46,798 nt of DNA from Prevotellaceae bacterium UBA6974 (lineage in GTDB: Bacteria; Bacteroidota; Bacteroidia; Bacteroidales; Bacteroidaceae). The position numbers and the translations under genes are program-made. The notes beneath the pieces were generated by a model. It saw only the letters and a list, made by a program, of their open reading frames with translations. It was not told where the DNA came from and searched no databases. The DNA is taken from positions 1 to 46,798 of the forward strand of contig DJYQ01000047.1 of assembly GCA_002450165.1 (NCBI GenBank), read 5' to 3'. This document shows positions 1 to 7,151 of the stretch, piece by piece (position 1 is the first letter of the stretch; each line of letters opens with the position of its first letter).

Positions 1-2
1 GC

Positions 3-128
3 CTGCACAGCAGCATTGACTACCACACACCCAACGAGGCCCATCAGATGCAGGGTGAGATGAAGCGTCATTGGCATTCCTGGCGGGAGGCTGCCATCAG
101 AAATCAGCAAAGCCGTGCTGTAATATGA
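3..128 (+). CDS. IS3-family transposase (OrfB-like), C-terminal end only
   Basis: An open frame enters from the left edge and stops with TGA at 126-128. It encodes about 41 residues beginning LHSSIDYHTPNEAHQMQGEM. The S-x-[IL]-x-Y-x-[TS]-P-x-E block is typical of the extreme C-terminus of IS3-family DDE integrases (rve core). The start and catalytic core lie outside the window, so I cannot say whether the element is intact. It sits upstream of the RhuM genes and suggests this edge is accessory DNA. Confidence 0.72.
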   Translation: MHSSIDYHTPNEAHQMQGEMKRHWHSWREAAIRNQQSRAVI

Positions 129-386
129 GAAATAAATTGTAAATTTGCCCTCATTAGGATGTGAGTACAGATTGTAACACCGTAGTAAACAGAATACAGT
201 CGTACATCGGACGGTTGTAAACCGAAAACAGTTTTATAATATTAACCAGTCAACTGATTCTAGTCGTAAGTCAGAAAACTGACAACCAAATTCAGCGAAG
301 TACAAGAAGATTTAAGAAACAAAAGTTGATATACTTTAATTTACTGGTTAACTCTCACGAGTTAATGGCTAACTATAATAAACTTT
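129..386. other. AT-rich intergenic region between transposase end and RhuM 1
   Basis: There is no convincing gene. It holds a small hairpin, GTCAG-AAAA-CTGAC, at 270-283, inside a stretch (258 to about 302) that recurs in inverted orientation near 34245-34290. It also holds a palindrome at 348-365, annotated separately. The IS right end should lie here, but I could not identify a terminal inverted repeat from one end alone. Confidence 0.5.
348..365. promoter_or_regulatory. Palindrome upstream of RhuM 1, candidate operator
   Basis: TTAACTC (348-354), TCAC, GAGTTAA (359-365) is a perfect 7-bp inverted repeat. It lies just upstream of a near-consensus -7 box, AAACTTTG, at 380-387, so it would cover about the -33 region. 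RhuM proteins carry a putative DNA-binding N-terminus, so autoregulation is conceivable, but that is inference. Confidence 0.35.
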
Positions 387-416
387 GTGGTTAATTCTAA
401 AAGCGACTATTTTGCA

Positions 417-1427
417 ATGAACAACGAGATACAATTTATATTATACCAGTTGCCTGATGAGGAAGGCAGGGTACAGGTGGTGATAAAAGATGAGACGATA
501 TGGGCTACGCAGAAAGCGATGGCACAGTTATTTGGTGTGGGTGTGCCCGCCATCAGCAAACATCTGGCTCACATATTTGAAGAGGGAGAACTGGATAAAG
601 ATGTGGCTATTTCCAAAATGGAAACAACCACTCAACATGGTGCTATTGAAGGCAAAACGCAGACGAATGAAACGGCATTTTATTCGCTTGATGCCATTAT
701 CGCCGTAGGCTATCGTGTTTCATCCGCCCGTGCAACGAAGTTCCGTATTTGGGCTACAAAAATACTGAATGAGTATATCCGTAAAGGGTTTGTGTTGGAT
801 GATGAGCGTCTAAAACAGGGCAAGGCTGTATTTGGAAAAGACTATTTCCGCGAATTGTTGGAGAGAGTCAGAAGCATTCGTGCCAGCGAACGCCGTATCT
901 GGCAGCAAATAACAGACATTTATGCAGAATGTTCTTACGACTACGACCGCAACTCCCCAACAACGCGAGAGTTCTATCAGATGATACAAAACCGTTTCCA
1001 CTATGCCATTACAGGGCAGACGGCTCCCGAAATAATCTTCACCCGCGCAGACCACAGCAAAGAACACATGGGGCTGCAGACGTGGAAGAATGCACCAGAC
1101 GGAAGGGTATTGCTTAGTGACACGAAGGTGGCAAAGAACTATTTGCCAGAAAAGGAGATACGGCAATTGGAAAGAGCCGTGACAGGCTATTTCGACTATA
1201 TAGAAGACTTGATAGAGCGGGAAAATGCTTTTAGCATGGAGCAGTTTGCTGCCTCTGTCAACGAGTTCCTGACTTTCAGAAGATATGCGCTACTGCCAGA
1301 TAAAGGCAAGGTGAGCAGAGAAGAAGCAGACCGAAAAGCGGAAGAAGAATATCGGCTGTTTAATCCTACCCAGAGGATAGATTCAGATTTCGACAAAGAA
1401 CTACGGGGTCTGTTTGATACGGAATAA
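417..1427 (+). CDS. RhuM family protein (copy 1)
   Basis: A 336-aa protein of the RhuM family, named for a Salmonella pathogenicity-island gene; its biochemical role is unknown. Residues 5-60 form the characteristic N-terminal block: the short strand IQFILYQ, then IWATQKAMAQLFG and AISKHLAHIFEEGEL, which reads like a helix-turn-helix. The family signature YSLDAIIAVGYRVSS is at 89-103, followed by FRIWAT. I chose ATG 417 over a GTG at 387 because the GTG falls inside the likely -7 element and adds a non-conserved 10-residue tail. RhuM copy 2 follows after 65 nt, so the two are probably co-transcribed. RhuM genes are often found in islands near restriction systems; none is visible here. Confidence 0.85.
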   Translation: MNNEIQFILYQLPDEEGRVQVVIKDETIWATQKAMAQLFGVGVPAISKHLAHIFEEGELDKDVAISKMETTTQHGAIEGKTQTNETAFYSLDAIIAVGYRVSSARATKFRIWATKILNEYIRKGFVLDDERLKQGKAVFGKDYFRELLERVRSIRASERRIWQQITDIYAECSYDYDRNSPTTREFYQMIQNRFHYAITGQTAPEIIFTRADHSKEHMGLQTWKNAPDGRVLLSDTKVAKNYLPEKEIRQLERAVTGYFDYIEDLIERENAFSMEQFAASVNEFLTFRRYALLPDKGKVSREEADRKAEEEYRLFNPTQRIDSDFDKELRGLFDTE

Positions 1428-1492
1428 CTATTTTATATAGATCGGAGGTAACTCGAAAAGAGAGGGTTTCAACAGAAGAAAATAGAAACGAT

Positions 1493-2509
1493 ATGGATAA
1501 AGACAAAGGACAAATACTACTTTACCAGACTCTCGATGGAGAGGCGCGCATAGAAGTACGACTGGAGGGGGAAACAGTTTGGCTTAATCTGGAACAGATG
1601 GCAGAACTGTTTCAGCGCAATAAGTCAACTATCTCCCGACACATCAAGAATGTGTTTGAGGAGGGGGAACTGAATGCTGATTCAACGGTTGCGTTTTTTG
1701 CAACAGTTCAAACAGAAGGCAAAAGGAAGGTAGAAAGGGATATTGCTTTCTATAACCTCGATATGATTATCAGCGTTGGTTATCGTGTTCATTCTTATCG
1801 GGGTGTTCAGTTCCGTATGTGGGCAACAAAGGTCTTGAAAGAATACATCGTAAAGGGATTTGCTCTGAACGATGACCTTTTGAAAAGGGCTGGTGGTGGC
1901 AATTACTTCGATGAATTGTTGGCCCGCATCCGTGACATACGATCATCGGAGAAGGTTTTCTATCGCAAGGTTCTCGAAATATATGCGCTTAGCATCGACT
2001 ATGACCCAAGAGTTGAGATGACACAGGAGTTCTTCAAGACGGTGCAGAACAAGATGCACTTTGCTGTTCATGGGCATACAGCGGCTGAAATCATTTTTGA
2101 CCGTGCTGATGCTCAGAAAGATTTCATGGGCTTGACTACTTGGACTGGTGCATTACCCAAGAAGGCAGACGCAGAGATTGCCAAAAACTATCTCTCTCAA
2201 GAGGAAGTATCAACACTTAACCGTATCGTCAGCCTGTATCTGGACTTTGCAGAACTTCAGGCTGAGGAGCACCGACCTATGTATATGAAAGACTGGATTG
2301 CGATTCTTGATGATTTTCTGCGTATATCTCGCAAGGATATCCTGACACATGCCGGACGAATTTCCGCACAGCTCGCCAAGGCAAAGGCTGATTCTGAATA
2401 TGACAAGTTCAAAGAGCGGACAAAGAACGAGCTGACACCTGTTGAGATACATTTCATAGAACAATTTGAACGGGAACAGAAGAAACTGAGTGACAGGCAT
2501 AATCAATAA
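1493..2509 (+). CDS. RhuM family protein (copy 2)
   Basis: A 338-aa paralogue of the preceding gene with the same layout: ILLYQTLDGEARIEVRLEG and WLNLEQMAELF, a helix-turn-helix-like STISRHIKNVFEEGEL at 46-60, then FYNLDMIISVGYRVHS and FRMWATKVLKEYI. It is complete, and the predicted C-terminal half is mostly helical. The copies are clearly diverged in sequence, which argues for an old duplication or separate acquisition rather than recent amplification. Function is unknown. A regulatory or toxin-like role is often suspected for the family because of the DNA-binding-like N-terminus, but nothing here proves it. Confidence 0.87.
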   Translation: MDKDKGQILLYQTLDGEARIEVRLEGETVWLNLEQMAELFQRNKSTISRHIKNVFEEGELNADSTVAFFATVQTEGKRKVERDIAFYNLDMIISVGYRVHSYRGVQFRMWATKVLKEYIVKGFALNDDLLKRAGGGNYFDELLARIRDIRSSEKVFYRKVLEIYALSIDYDPRVEMTQEFFKTVQNKMHFAVHGHTAAEIIFDRADAQKDFMGLTTWTGALPKKADAEIAKNYLSQEEVSTLNRIVSLYLDFAELQAEEHRPMYMKDWIAILDDFLRISRKDILTHAGRISAQLAKAKADSEYDKFKERTKNELTPVEIHFIEQFEREQKKLSDRHNQ

Positions 2510-2825
2510 CACCCCAGTGGGTAACTGCAATACACTTCTTGAACGAGCCAAGCTACCTTAGGTCGAGCGAGTGGAAAAATCGAAAAGAGATGTTTTTATA
2601 AAGGGAAGTAATGTTACTTGGCTCACGAAGCTGGCTTCATGGGCTCACGAACATATGTTCATTAAAAACCGCATGGATATCTCCGGGATATCTCTACGAT
2701 ATTCCTACAATATTCCTACGCCTTTCCTATGGGATTCGGCACGGAATTCGGCAAGCCGACAAGAGTGCCTGGCGTAACAAATTCCAGTATCGGCTCAAGA
2801 AATGCCGACACCTAAATCTTTCACG
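2510..2825. other. Convergent intergenic region with repeat array
   Basis: This is the 316-nt gap between RhuM copy 2 (plus) and the AAA ATPase (minus). No gene is convincing; the possible frames here are built from repeats. Most of the region from 2620 to 2745 is a periodic array, annotated separately. A stray TTGGCTCGT (reverse complement of 2543-2551) matches part of the 22-bp unit seen at 34376-34397. Confidence 0.6.
2620..2745. repeat. 22-bp and 11-bp periodic intergenic array (array A)
   Basis: Two GGCTCACGAA units start at 2620 and 2642, exactly 22 bp apart. Each is followed in the same phase by a small palindrome with different arms: GAAGC-TG-GCTTC (2627-2638) and GAACATATGTTC (2649-2660). 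From 2676 an 11-bp period takes over, with hexamers GATATC (2676), GATATC (2687), GATATT (2698), AATATT (2709), GCCTTT (2720) and GGGATT (2731). The block 2710-2729 is identical to the reverse complement of 27231-27250. Confidence 0.75.
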
Positions 2826-4151
2826 TTAGCTTATCATCTTCATCCACTTGTCCAACCAGCCGGCCAACGGAGCGGGACTGCTGAGCAGGCCGCAGTTGTA
2901 CTGGAGGTTAAGCATACTGTAGCGCATGCGGTGGCGGGGCTCGTATGTCTTGGTATAGACGGCGAGACTGTTGCCGCTGATGTTCTCCTCAGCCTTGACC
3001 TCGACTGGGATTATCTCGTTGTCCCACTGGATGACAAACTCCACTTCGGCGGTACCAGGTGATGTCCAGTAATTGGGTTTATGGTCGTCCATAAGGGGCA
3101 TGATGGACTGCAGTACGGCATTCTCGGCCATCGCGCCCTTGAATTCCGTATAGTTGGCTATAGGGTCGGTGACAACGGCGGCTGGCAGATGGGCCAGACG
3201 GCGTAACAGGCCGCAGTCGCTGGCATAGACCTTGAAAGCGTCTGTCTCTTCGTAGGCAGACAGGGGCATTCCGGGCTTGCTGATGCTGTAGATGCGATGT
3301 ATCATGCCTGCATCCTCGAGCCACATCAGGGCGTCCTCGTAGTCCTTGGAACGGGCTCCTGTCTTGATGACTTTCCACACGAATTTGCGGTTCTCCTTGG
3401 ACAGCTGGGCGGGCAGTGAGTGCCATACGGCATGAATGCGTGGAATCTCGCGTGGCTCAGCGTACTTGGCAAAGTCCAGTTCGTAGAGGTCGAGGATGCC
3501 TTGGAGGGCGCTCTCAACCTCACCTATACCCTTGTTTTCAAGCAGTGCTACGATGGCTTCGGGCATACCGCCACATACCTGATAGCGGCGATACTCGGTG
3601 CGTAGCTTATTCATGATGATTTCGGGCAGATGGCGAATTTCGTCCAACGAGTCGATATATTCGTAGGTGCGCAAGTCGCTGGCCCGCAGGAACTCCTTGA
3701 ATGTGATGGGGTACATATTGATGATCCGAACCTTTCCCACGGGTACGGTCATCCTGCGTCGCTTGACGGCTACACCCAACAGGGAACCTGCGGCAATGAT
3801 GTGATACTGCGGGGCTTCGTTGCGGAAGTACTTGAGACTGTTCAGTGCCTCTTCGCACTCCTGTATCTCGTCGAATATCATCAGCGTCTCGCCTGCAACG
3901 ATGGGCTGTTCGCAATAGAGCGTCAGTTCCTTGATGAGTCGCTGCGGGTCCTTGGATGCCAGGAAGACTGATTTCAGTTCCGGCTGGCGATCGAAGTCAA
4001 ACTTGACGCAGTATTTGAAGCACTCCCGCCCAAATGTTTCCATTGCCCACGTCTTGCCAATCTGGCGGGCGCCTTTTAGCAGGATGGGCTTCCTGTCGGG
4101 AGCATCCTTCCATGCCTTGAACTGGTTGATTATGTCTCTTTCTATTCTCAT
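2826..4151 (-). CDS. AAA ATPase with DUF4143 C-terminal domain
   Basis: A P-loop ATPase of the AAA_14/DUF4143 family, 441 aa. Walker A is GARQIGKT at 27-34 and Walker B is LMIFDEIQ at 90-97, followed by an AGSLLG segment. The C-terminal DUF4143 region ends with EFVIQWDNEIIPVEVKAEE, a motif resembling the PD-(D/E)xK nuclease fold seen in this family. I chose ATG at 4151; a GTG at 4193 would add 14 residues not typical of homologues, which start MRIERDI. These proteins are abundant and variable in Bacteroidetes, and their role is unsettled. The gene stands alone: convergent with RhuM 2, with 56 nt between its GTG and the yigZ stop. Confidence 0.86.
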   Translation of the reverse strand: MRIERDIINQFKAWKDAPDRKPILLKGARQIGKTWAMETFGRECFKYCVKFDFDRQPELKSVFLASKDPQRLIKELTLYCEQPIVAGETLMIFDEIQECEEALNSLKYFRNEAPQYHIIAAGSLLGVAVKRRRMTVPVGKVRIINMYPITFKEFLRASDLRTYEYIDSLDEIRHLPEIIMNKLRTEYRRYQVCGGMPEAIVALLENKGIGEVESALQGILDLYELDFAKYAEPREIPRIHAVWHSLPAQLSKENRKFVWKVIKTGARSKDYEDALMWLEDAGMIHRIYSISKPGMPLSAYEETDAFKVYASDCGLLRRLAHLPAAVVTDPIANYTEFKGAMAENAVLQSIMPLMDDHKPNYWTSPGTAEVEFVIQWDNEIIPVEVKAEENISGNSLAVYTKTYEPRHRMRYSMLNLQYNCGLLSSPAPLAGWLDKWMKMIS

Positions 4152-4249
4152 ATAACGCTCATGAAAGTTGGGTTTTGTGTAATCTTGTTGCACTTTTCCT
4201 AACTTTCACTTGCAAAAATAGTCTTTTTTGATGAAACTACCAAACTATT

Positions 4250-4870
4250 TTATAAATAATAATCCATCTCTATGCGGACCACGCTCTGGCCGTTGATGAT
4301 AAAATAGCTGTGTATGCGTTCGACATACGAGAGCCGTATGGAGATGCGCATCACGACGGAACCGTTGTCGGTATAATCCTGGGACAGTATGCGTGGCGAC
4401 AGGTCCTTGACCATGCGCATGACAAGGTTCATGTGGTCGTAGGTGAAGGTCAGAGTCATCTGCTGCTCAACAAGGCGCTGGGTCTTGTTCGCAGCCGTCA
4501 GTGCCTCGTTGGCTGCTGTGCGGTATGCGACAATCAGACCGCTGGTACCAAGCTTGACACCGCCGAAATAGCGGACGACGACAACAAGCACGTCACTGAC
4601 GTTGTGGCTGACAATCTGCCCCAGAATGGGCTTGCCTGCCGTACCGCTGGGCTCGCCATTGTCATTACTGCGATACTCCTGCCCGTCTGCGCCCAAGCGA
4701 TAGGCCCAGCAGACGTGACGTGCATCGTAATAATCCTTCTGATACCGTTCCACCCAATCCATTGCCTCGTCTGCCGTACGGACTGGGACGGCAAAAGCAA
4801 GGAACTTACTCCTGAGTTCGGAATAAGTTCCGCTTGCCATGTCTGTTATGGTTATATAACTGTCTGTCAA
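4250..4870 (-). CDS. yigZ: YigZ/IMPACT family protein
   Basis: A 206-aa member of the UPF0029/IMPACT family, proteins linked to translation regulation but without a defined bacterial reaction. The family core is visible: SKFLAFAVPV at 21-30, DARHVCWAYRLG at 49-60, NDNGEPSGTAGKPIL at 69-83 and VRYFGGVKLGTSGL at 99-112. The start is a TTG at 4868-4870 immediately after the TAA of the upstream DUF5606 gene. The next ATG (4840) would remove the conserved start of the domain, so TTG is preferred. It is the last gene of the nusB operon, so coupling to the upstream stop is likely. Confidence 0.9.
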   Translation of the reverse strand: MTDSYITITDMASGTYSELRSKFLAFAVPVRTADEAMDWVERYQKDYYDARHVCWAYRLGADGQEYRSNDNGEPSGTAGKPILGQIVSHNVSDVLVVVVRYFGGVKLGTSGLIVAYRTAANEALTAANKTQRLVEQQMTLTFTYDHMNLVMRMVKDLSPRILSQDYTDNGSVVMRISIRLSYVERIHSYFIINGQSVVRIEMDYYL

Positions 4871-5278
4871 TTACTGGGCCTTGGGCTCATCAAAATCTGT
4901 GATGCCGTTGTCAATCAGGATGTTGTACCACTGGATCAGTTTCTTCATGTCGGCAGAATAAACGTGGTCACGGTCATAGTTGGGCAGGGCTTTCTCCATG
5001 AATGCTGCCAGCTCGGCTGCTGAGGCTTTTTTGTAATCGACCGTCGTCTTCTTGCCGCCCTCGTTTTCGAATATGGTCTTGAGGACCTGACGCAGTGGAA
5101 CCTCCTCGGCATCGGTGTACATGGCTATGTCCGCCAACGATATCACCTTGTCCGAGGCGAAGGCGGGCATACGTTTTTTCTGAGAATCAAGTGTCTCTAC
5201 AATAAGACTGCGGTTACCGCGGCTTACCAGGCGGTAAAGTCCCGGCTTGCCAGAGATTGCAAGAATTTTTTCTAACAT
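4871..5278 (-). CDS. DUF5606 domain-containing protein
   Basis: A 135-aa protein beginning MLEKILAISGKPGLYRLVS, the hallmark of DUF5606, a family found in Bacteroidetes. The N-terminal half looks like a small beta-rich domain (GLYRLVSRGNRSLIVETL) and the C-terminal half is helical (LAAFMEKALPNYDRDHVY). No catalytic motif is recognisable, and the function is unknown. It lies between coaE and yigZ in the nusB operon. The gap to coaE (5279-5321) is filled by an 11-bp repeat array. Membership of the operon suggests a housekeeping role. Confidence 0.87.
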   Translation of the reverse strand: MLEKILAISGKPGLYRLVSRGNRSLIVETLDSQKKRMPAFASDKVISLADIAMYTDAEEVPLRQVLKTIFENEGGKKTTVDYKKASAAELAAFMEKALPNYDRDHVYSADMKKLIQWYNILIDNGITDFDEPKAQ

Positions 5279-5286
5279 AGTATATA

Positions 5287-5334
5287 GTTCAATAGTAGTT
5301 CAAAAATAGTTCAATCGTTGTTCAATCGTTGTTT
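5287..5334. repeat. 11-bp tandem array overlapping the coaE stop codon (array B)
   Basis: On the plus strand GTTC/GTTT recurs at 5287, 5298, 5309, 5320 and 5331, exactly 11 bp apart; the units at 5309 and 5320 are identical. On the coding strand the unit reads AACAACGATTGA. It supplies the final Asn-Asn-Asp codons and the TGA of coaE. Confidence 0.9.
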
Positions 5335-5840
5335 ATGACAATATCAGGGGTTGGGTATATGGTCTGGCGGTTGATTCGGGCAATGACCTGCTCGCGTGTG
5401 GCATTGTCCCTGTCCATTGCCCTTCGGATTCGCGTTTCCAGGGGAGCGTCCACGCGGATGACCTTGTCCACCACGGCGTCAATGCCGCTTTCCCTAACCA
5501 GGGCACTCTCGATGGCGACGACCTGTGCATTCTGCCTGTCAGCCCACTGTAGAAAATCGTCTATGACAGCTGGATGCACTACAGCATTTACCCTTTCGAC
5601 ATTCTCCTGGCTGGAGAAGAGCCATGCGGCAAACTCGCTGCGTCTGAGTTGCCCGTGACTGTCGTATAATTGCATGCCCGTGACTTCTGTCAGTTTTTTC
5701 CGCAACGTAGCTGATTCCACAATAAGGCGTTTGGCCTCACTGTCCGAATCATATACCGGAATCCCCAGAAGCTGTGTCAGCTGGCTGGCGATATAGCTCT
5801 TGCCACTGCCTATTCCGCCTGTTATTGCTATTTTTATCAT
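5322..5840 (-). CDS. coaE: Dephospho-CoA kinase, shortened C-terminus
   Basis: Phosphorylates the 3' hydroxyl of dephospho-CoA in the last step of CoA synthesis. The P-loop GGIGSGKS is at 8-15, the substrate region YDSDSEAKRL at 30-39, and ALVRESGID and the lid RAMDRDNATREQV are present. The protein is 172 aa, while family members are usually near 190-205. It stops at DIVINND, the point where homologues normally continue with a Gly and a final helix. The last codons and stop are made of the 11-bp repeat unit, suggesting the array cut the tail. The ATG overlaps the end of the ybbR-like gene by 4 nt. The catalytic core appears intact. Confidence 0.93.
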   Translation of the reverse strand: MIKIAITGGIGSGKSYIASQLTQLLGIPVYDSDSEAKRLIVESATLRKKLTEVTGMQLYDSHGQLRRSEFAAWLFSSQENVERVNAVVHPAVIDDFLQWADRQNAQVVAIESALVRESGIDAVVDKVIRVDAPLETRIRRAMDRDNATREQVIARINRQTIYPTPDIVINND

Positions 5841-6871
5841 TCCCGGACAGGTTGAAGGTCTGCCTCCGCCTGGGTCTTTTCCAGAAGATAATCTACCTCG
5901 CGTGGCATAATCCTCACATTGCTTACCCCTACGGGTATTGACTTGAGGCGCAAATGGTACTTGTTGGCATTCTTTGCCCGTAGCAATTCCTCGTACGTTA
6001 CAGCCAGAACAAAATTACCTGCATTAATCTTGTCTGCCATCTGTGCCCCGACACGATATGTAACGGACACCTCGGCTGGGAATGTCTTGAGCGAAATGCC
6101 TGCGGGAAAATTGGTTCCGACGACGGGGACTCGGATGGTACGCTCGGTATAGATGTCAACCTGTGCCGTCATCTTGACTGTGGATGGCTTGTACAAAACG
6201 CCGCGGATTGGCATAAAGCTTGCATCGTAGGTGGTTGTGTGTCCGACCTCCTTGTGTTCCTGGGGCAGGATGTATGCGTATCGCAATGTGTCGCGAACTG
6301 CCTGCGGAGCATAGACCGTAACACTGTCGGGATTGAAATCGACGTACCGCAAGTATGTCTGGTCCTGTGTCTCTATCTTGCCCTGGAATTTGACCGGCAC
6401 CCTCTTGGCTATACCACGGTTGTAGAAGAACTCAAGAGTATCGGGACTGATGCGCTGTATGCGGGTACTGGTGAGCAACTGCTGCTGCAATGCGTGCTGT
6501 ACATCGGACATGGGAATATGGCCGATGCCCGTCAAACTGCCGTTGTCGTAGAGAGAGAAGTCAAGGGTAATGGGTTTCCTGAGCTTTCCCGAACGGACGT
6601 AATGAAACAGGTTGGTCCCACGGTCACGTATTGTGACGGTCAACGTGGAAGGCAAGGGGGTGGTTATGATTACACTCTTGGGAATGCCGACCAATTCCAG
6701 CGGAACGTGTACTACCGACTCGAATGTATCGTTCAGTTTCTGCAGCAGCCAGAAACCTGCGCTGACGAAAAGGAAAAAGGCAAAGACCATCATGTCCCTG
6801 CTGCTTTCACGCAACATGGACAAGAAGCTGCCAATGCTTCGGGAACTACTTATTCTCTTGTGGCTGGGCAC
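5837..6871 (-). CDS. YbbR-like domain protein
   Basis: A 344-aa single-pass membrane protein with extracytoplasmic YbbR-like repeats. A hydrophobic segment (about residues 28-45, VFAFFLFVSAGFWLLQKL) follows a basic, Ser-rich N-terminus. The rest is beta-rich, with typical YbbR strands such as VHVPLELVGIP and IRVPVVGTNFPAG. In Firmicutes the related CdaR regulates a diadenylate cyclase; no cyclase gene is present here, so that role is not implied. The chosen start is GTG at 6871, overlapping the yajC end by 26 nt; ATG at 6817 is an alternative but leaves almost nothing before the membrane segment. The order yajC-ybbR-coaE is common in Bacteroidetes. Confidence 0.86.
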   Translation of the reverse strand: MPSHKRISSSRSIGSFLSMLRESSRDMMVFAFFLFVSAGFWLLQKLNDTFESVVHVPLELVGIPKSVIITTPLPSTLTVTIRDRGTNLFHYVRSGKLRKPITLDFSLYDNGSLTGIGHIPMSDVQHALQQQLLTSTRIQRISPDTLEFFYNRGIAKRVPVKFQGKIETQDQTYLRYVDFNPDSVTVYAPQAVRDTLRYAYILPQEHKEVGHTTTYDASFMPIRGVLYKPSTVKMTAQVDIYTERTIRVPVVGTNFPAGISLKTFPAEVSVTYRVGAQMADKINAGNFVLAVTYEELLRAKNANKYHLRLKSIPVGVSNVRIMPREVDYLLEKTQAEADLQPVRE

Positions 6872-7151
6872 TCTGGAATACGCTGTTACGGTCTATACGG
6901 ACGTGAACATTCTTGGCGATTTCCAATGTCAGGATATTGTTGACTTCGTCGATTGCAACGACTGTCCCGTAAATACCTCCGGCTGTTACGACCGAGCTGC
7001 CGATTGCAATTGAGTTGCGAAATTTCTGGATTTCCTTCTGCTTCTTCTGCTGAGGACGAATCATGAAAAACCACATGATGGCAAAAATAATCACCATCAT
7101 GATGAGGAAACTGGAGTTGCTTCCTGCTGTTGCTTGCATAAACTGTATCAT
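6846..7151 (-). CDS. yajC: Preprotein translocase subunit YajC
   Basis: A 101-aa accessory subunit of the Sec translocon (SecDF-YajC). One transmembrane segment at about 14-32 (SFLIMMVIIFAIMWFFM) is followed by the conserved cytoplasmic motif IRPQQKKQKEIQ, then a small beta domain with GSSVVTAGGIYGTVVAID. Length and layout match the family. The start overlaps the nusB stop by 4 nt and its end overlaps ybbR, so translation is probably coupled along the operon. Confidence 0.95.
   Translation of the reverse strand: MIQFMQATAGSNSSFLIMMVIIFAIMWFFMIRPQQKKQKEIQKFRNSIAIGSSVVTAGGIYGTVVAIDEVNNILTLEIAKNVHVRIDRNSVFQSAQPQENK

Noticed and set aside
2571..2777. 68-codon open frame between RhuM 2 and the AAA ATPase
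   Set aside because: It starts with GTG, and its sequence is made of the 11/22-bp repeats; an 11-bp period readily yields open frames by chance.
417..4151. RhuM pair plus AAA ATPase as one defence system
   Set aside because: The ATPase is convergent, on the opposite strand and separated by a repeat array; no nuclease, methylase or other defence gene is present.
4310..5023. 237-codon open frame on the plus strand across yigZ and DUF5606
   Set aside because: It covers two conserved minus-strand genes and shows no family features.
6239..6943. 234-codon open frame opposite the YbbR-like gene
   Set aside because: It is a reverse-strand reading of a gene with clear signatures in a conserved operon.
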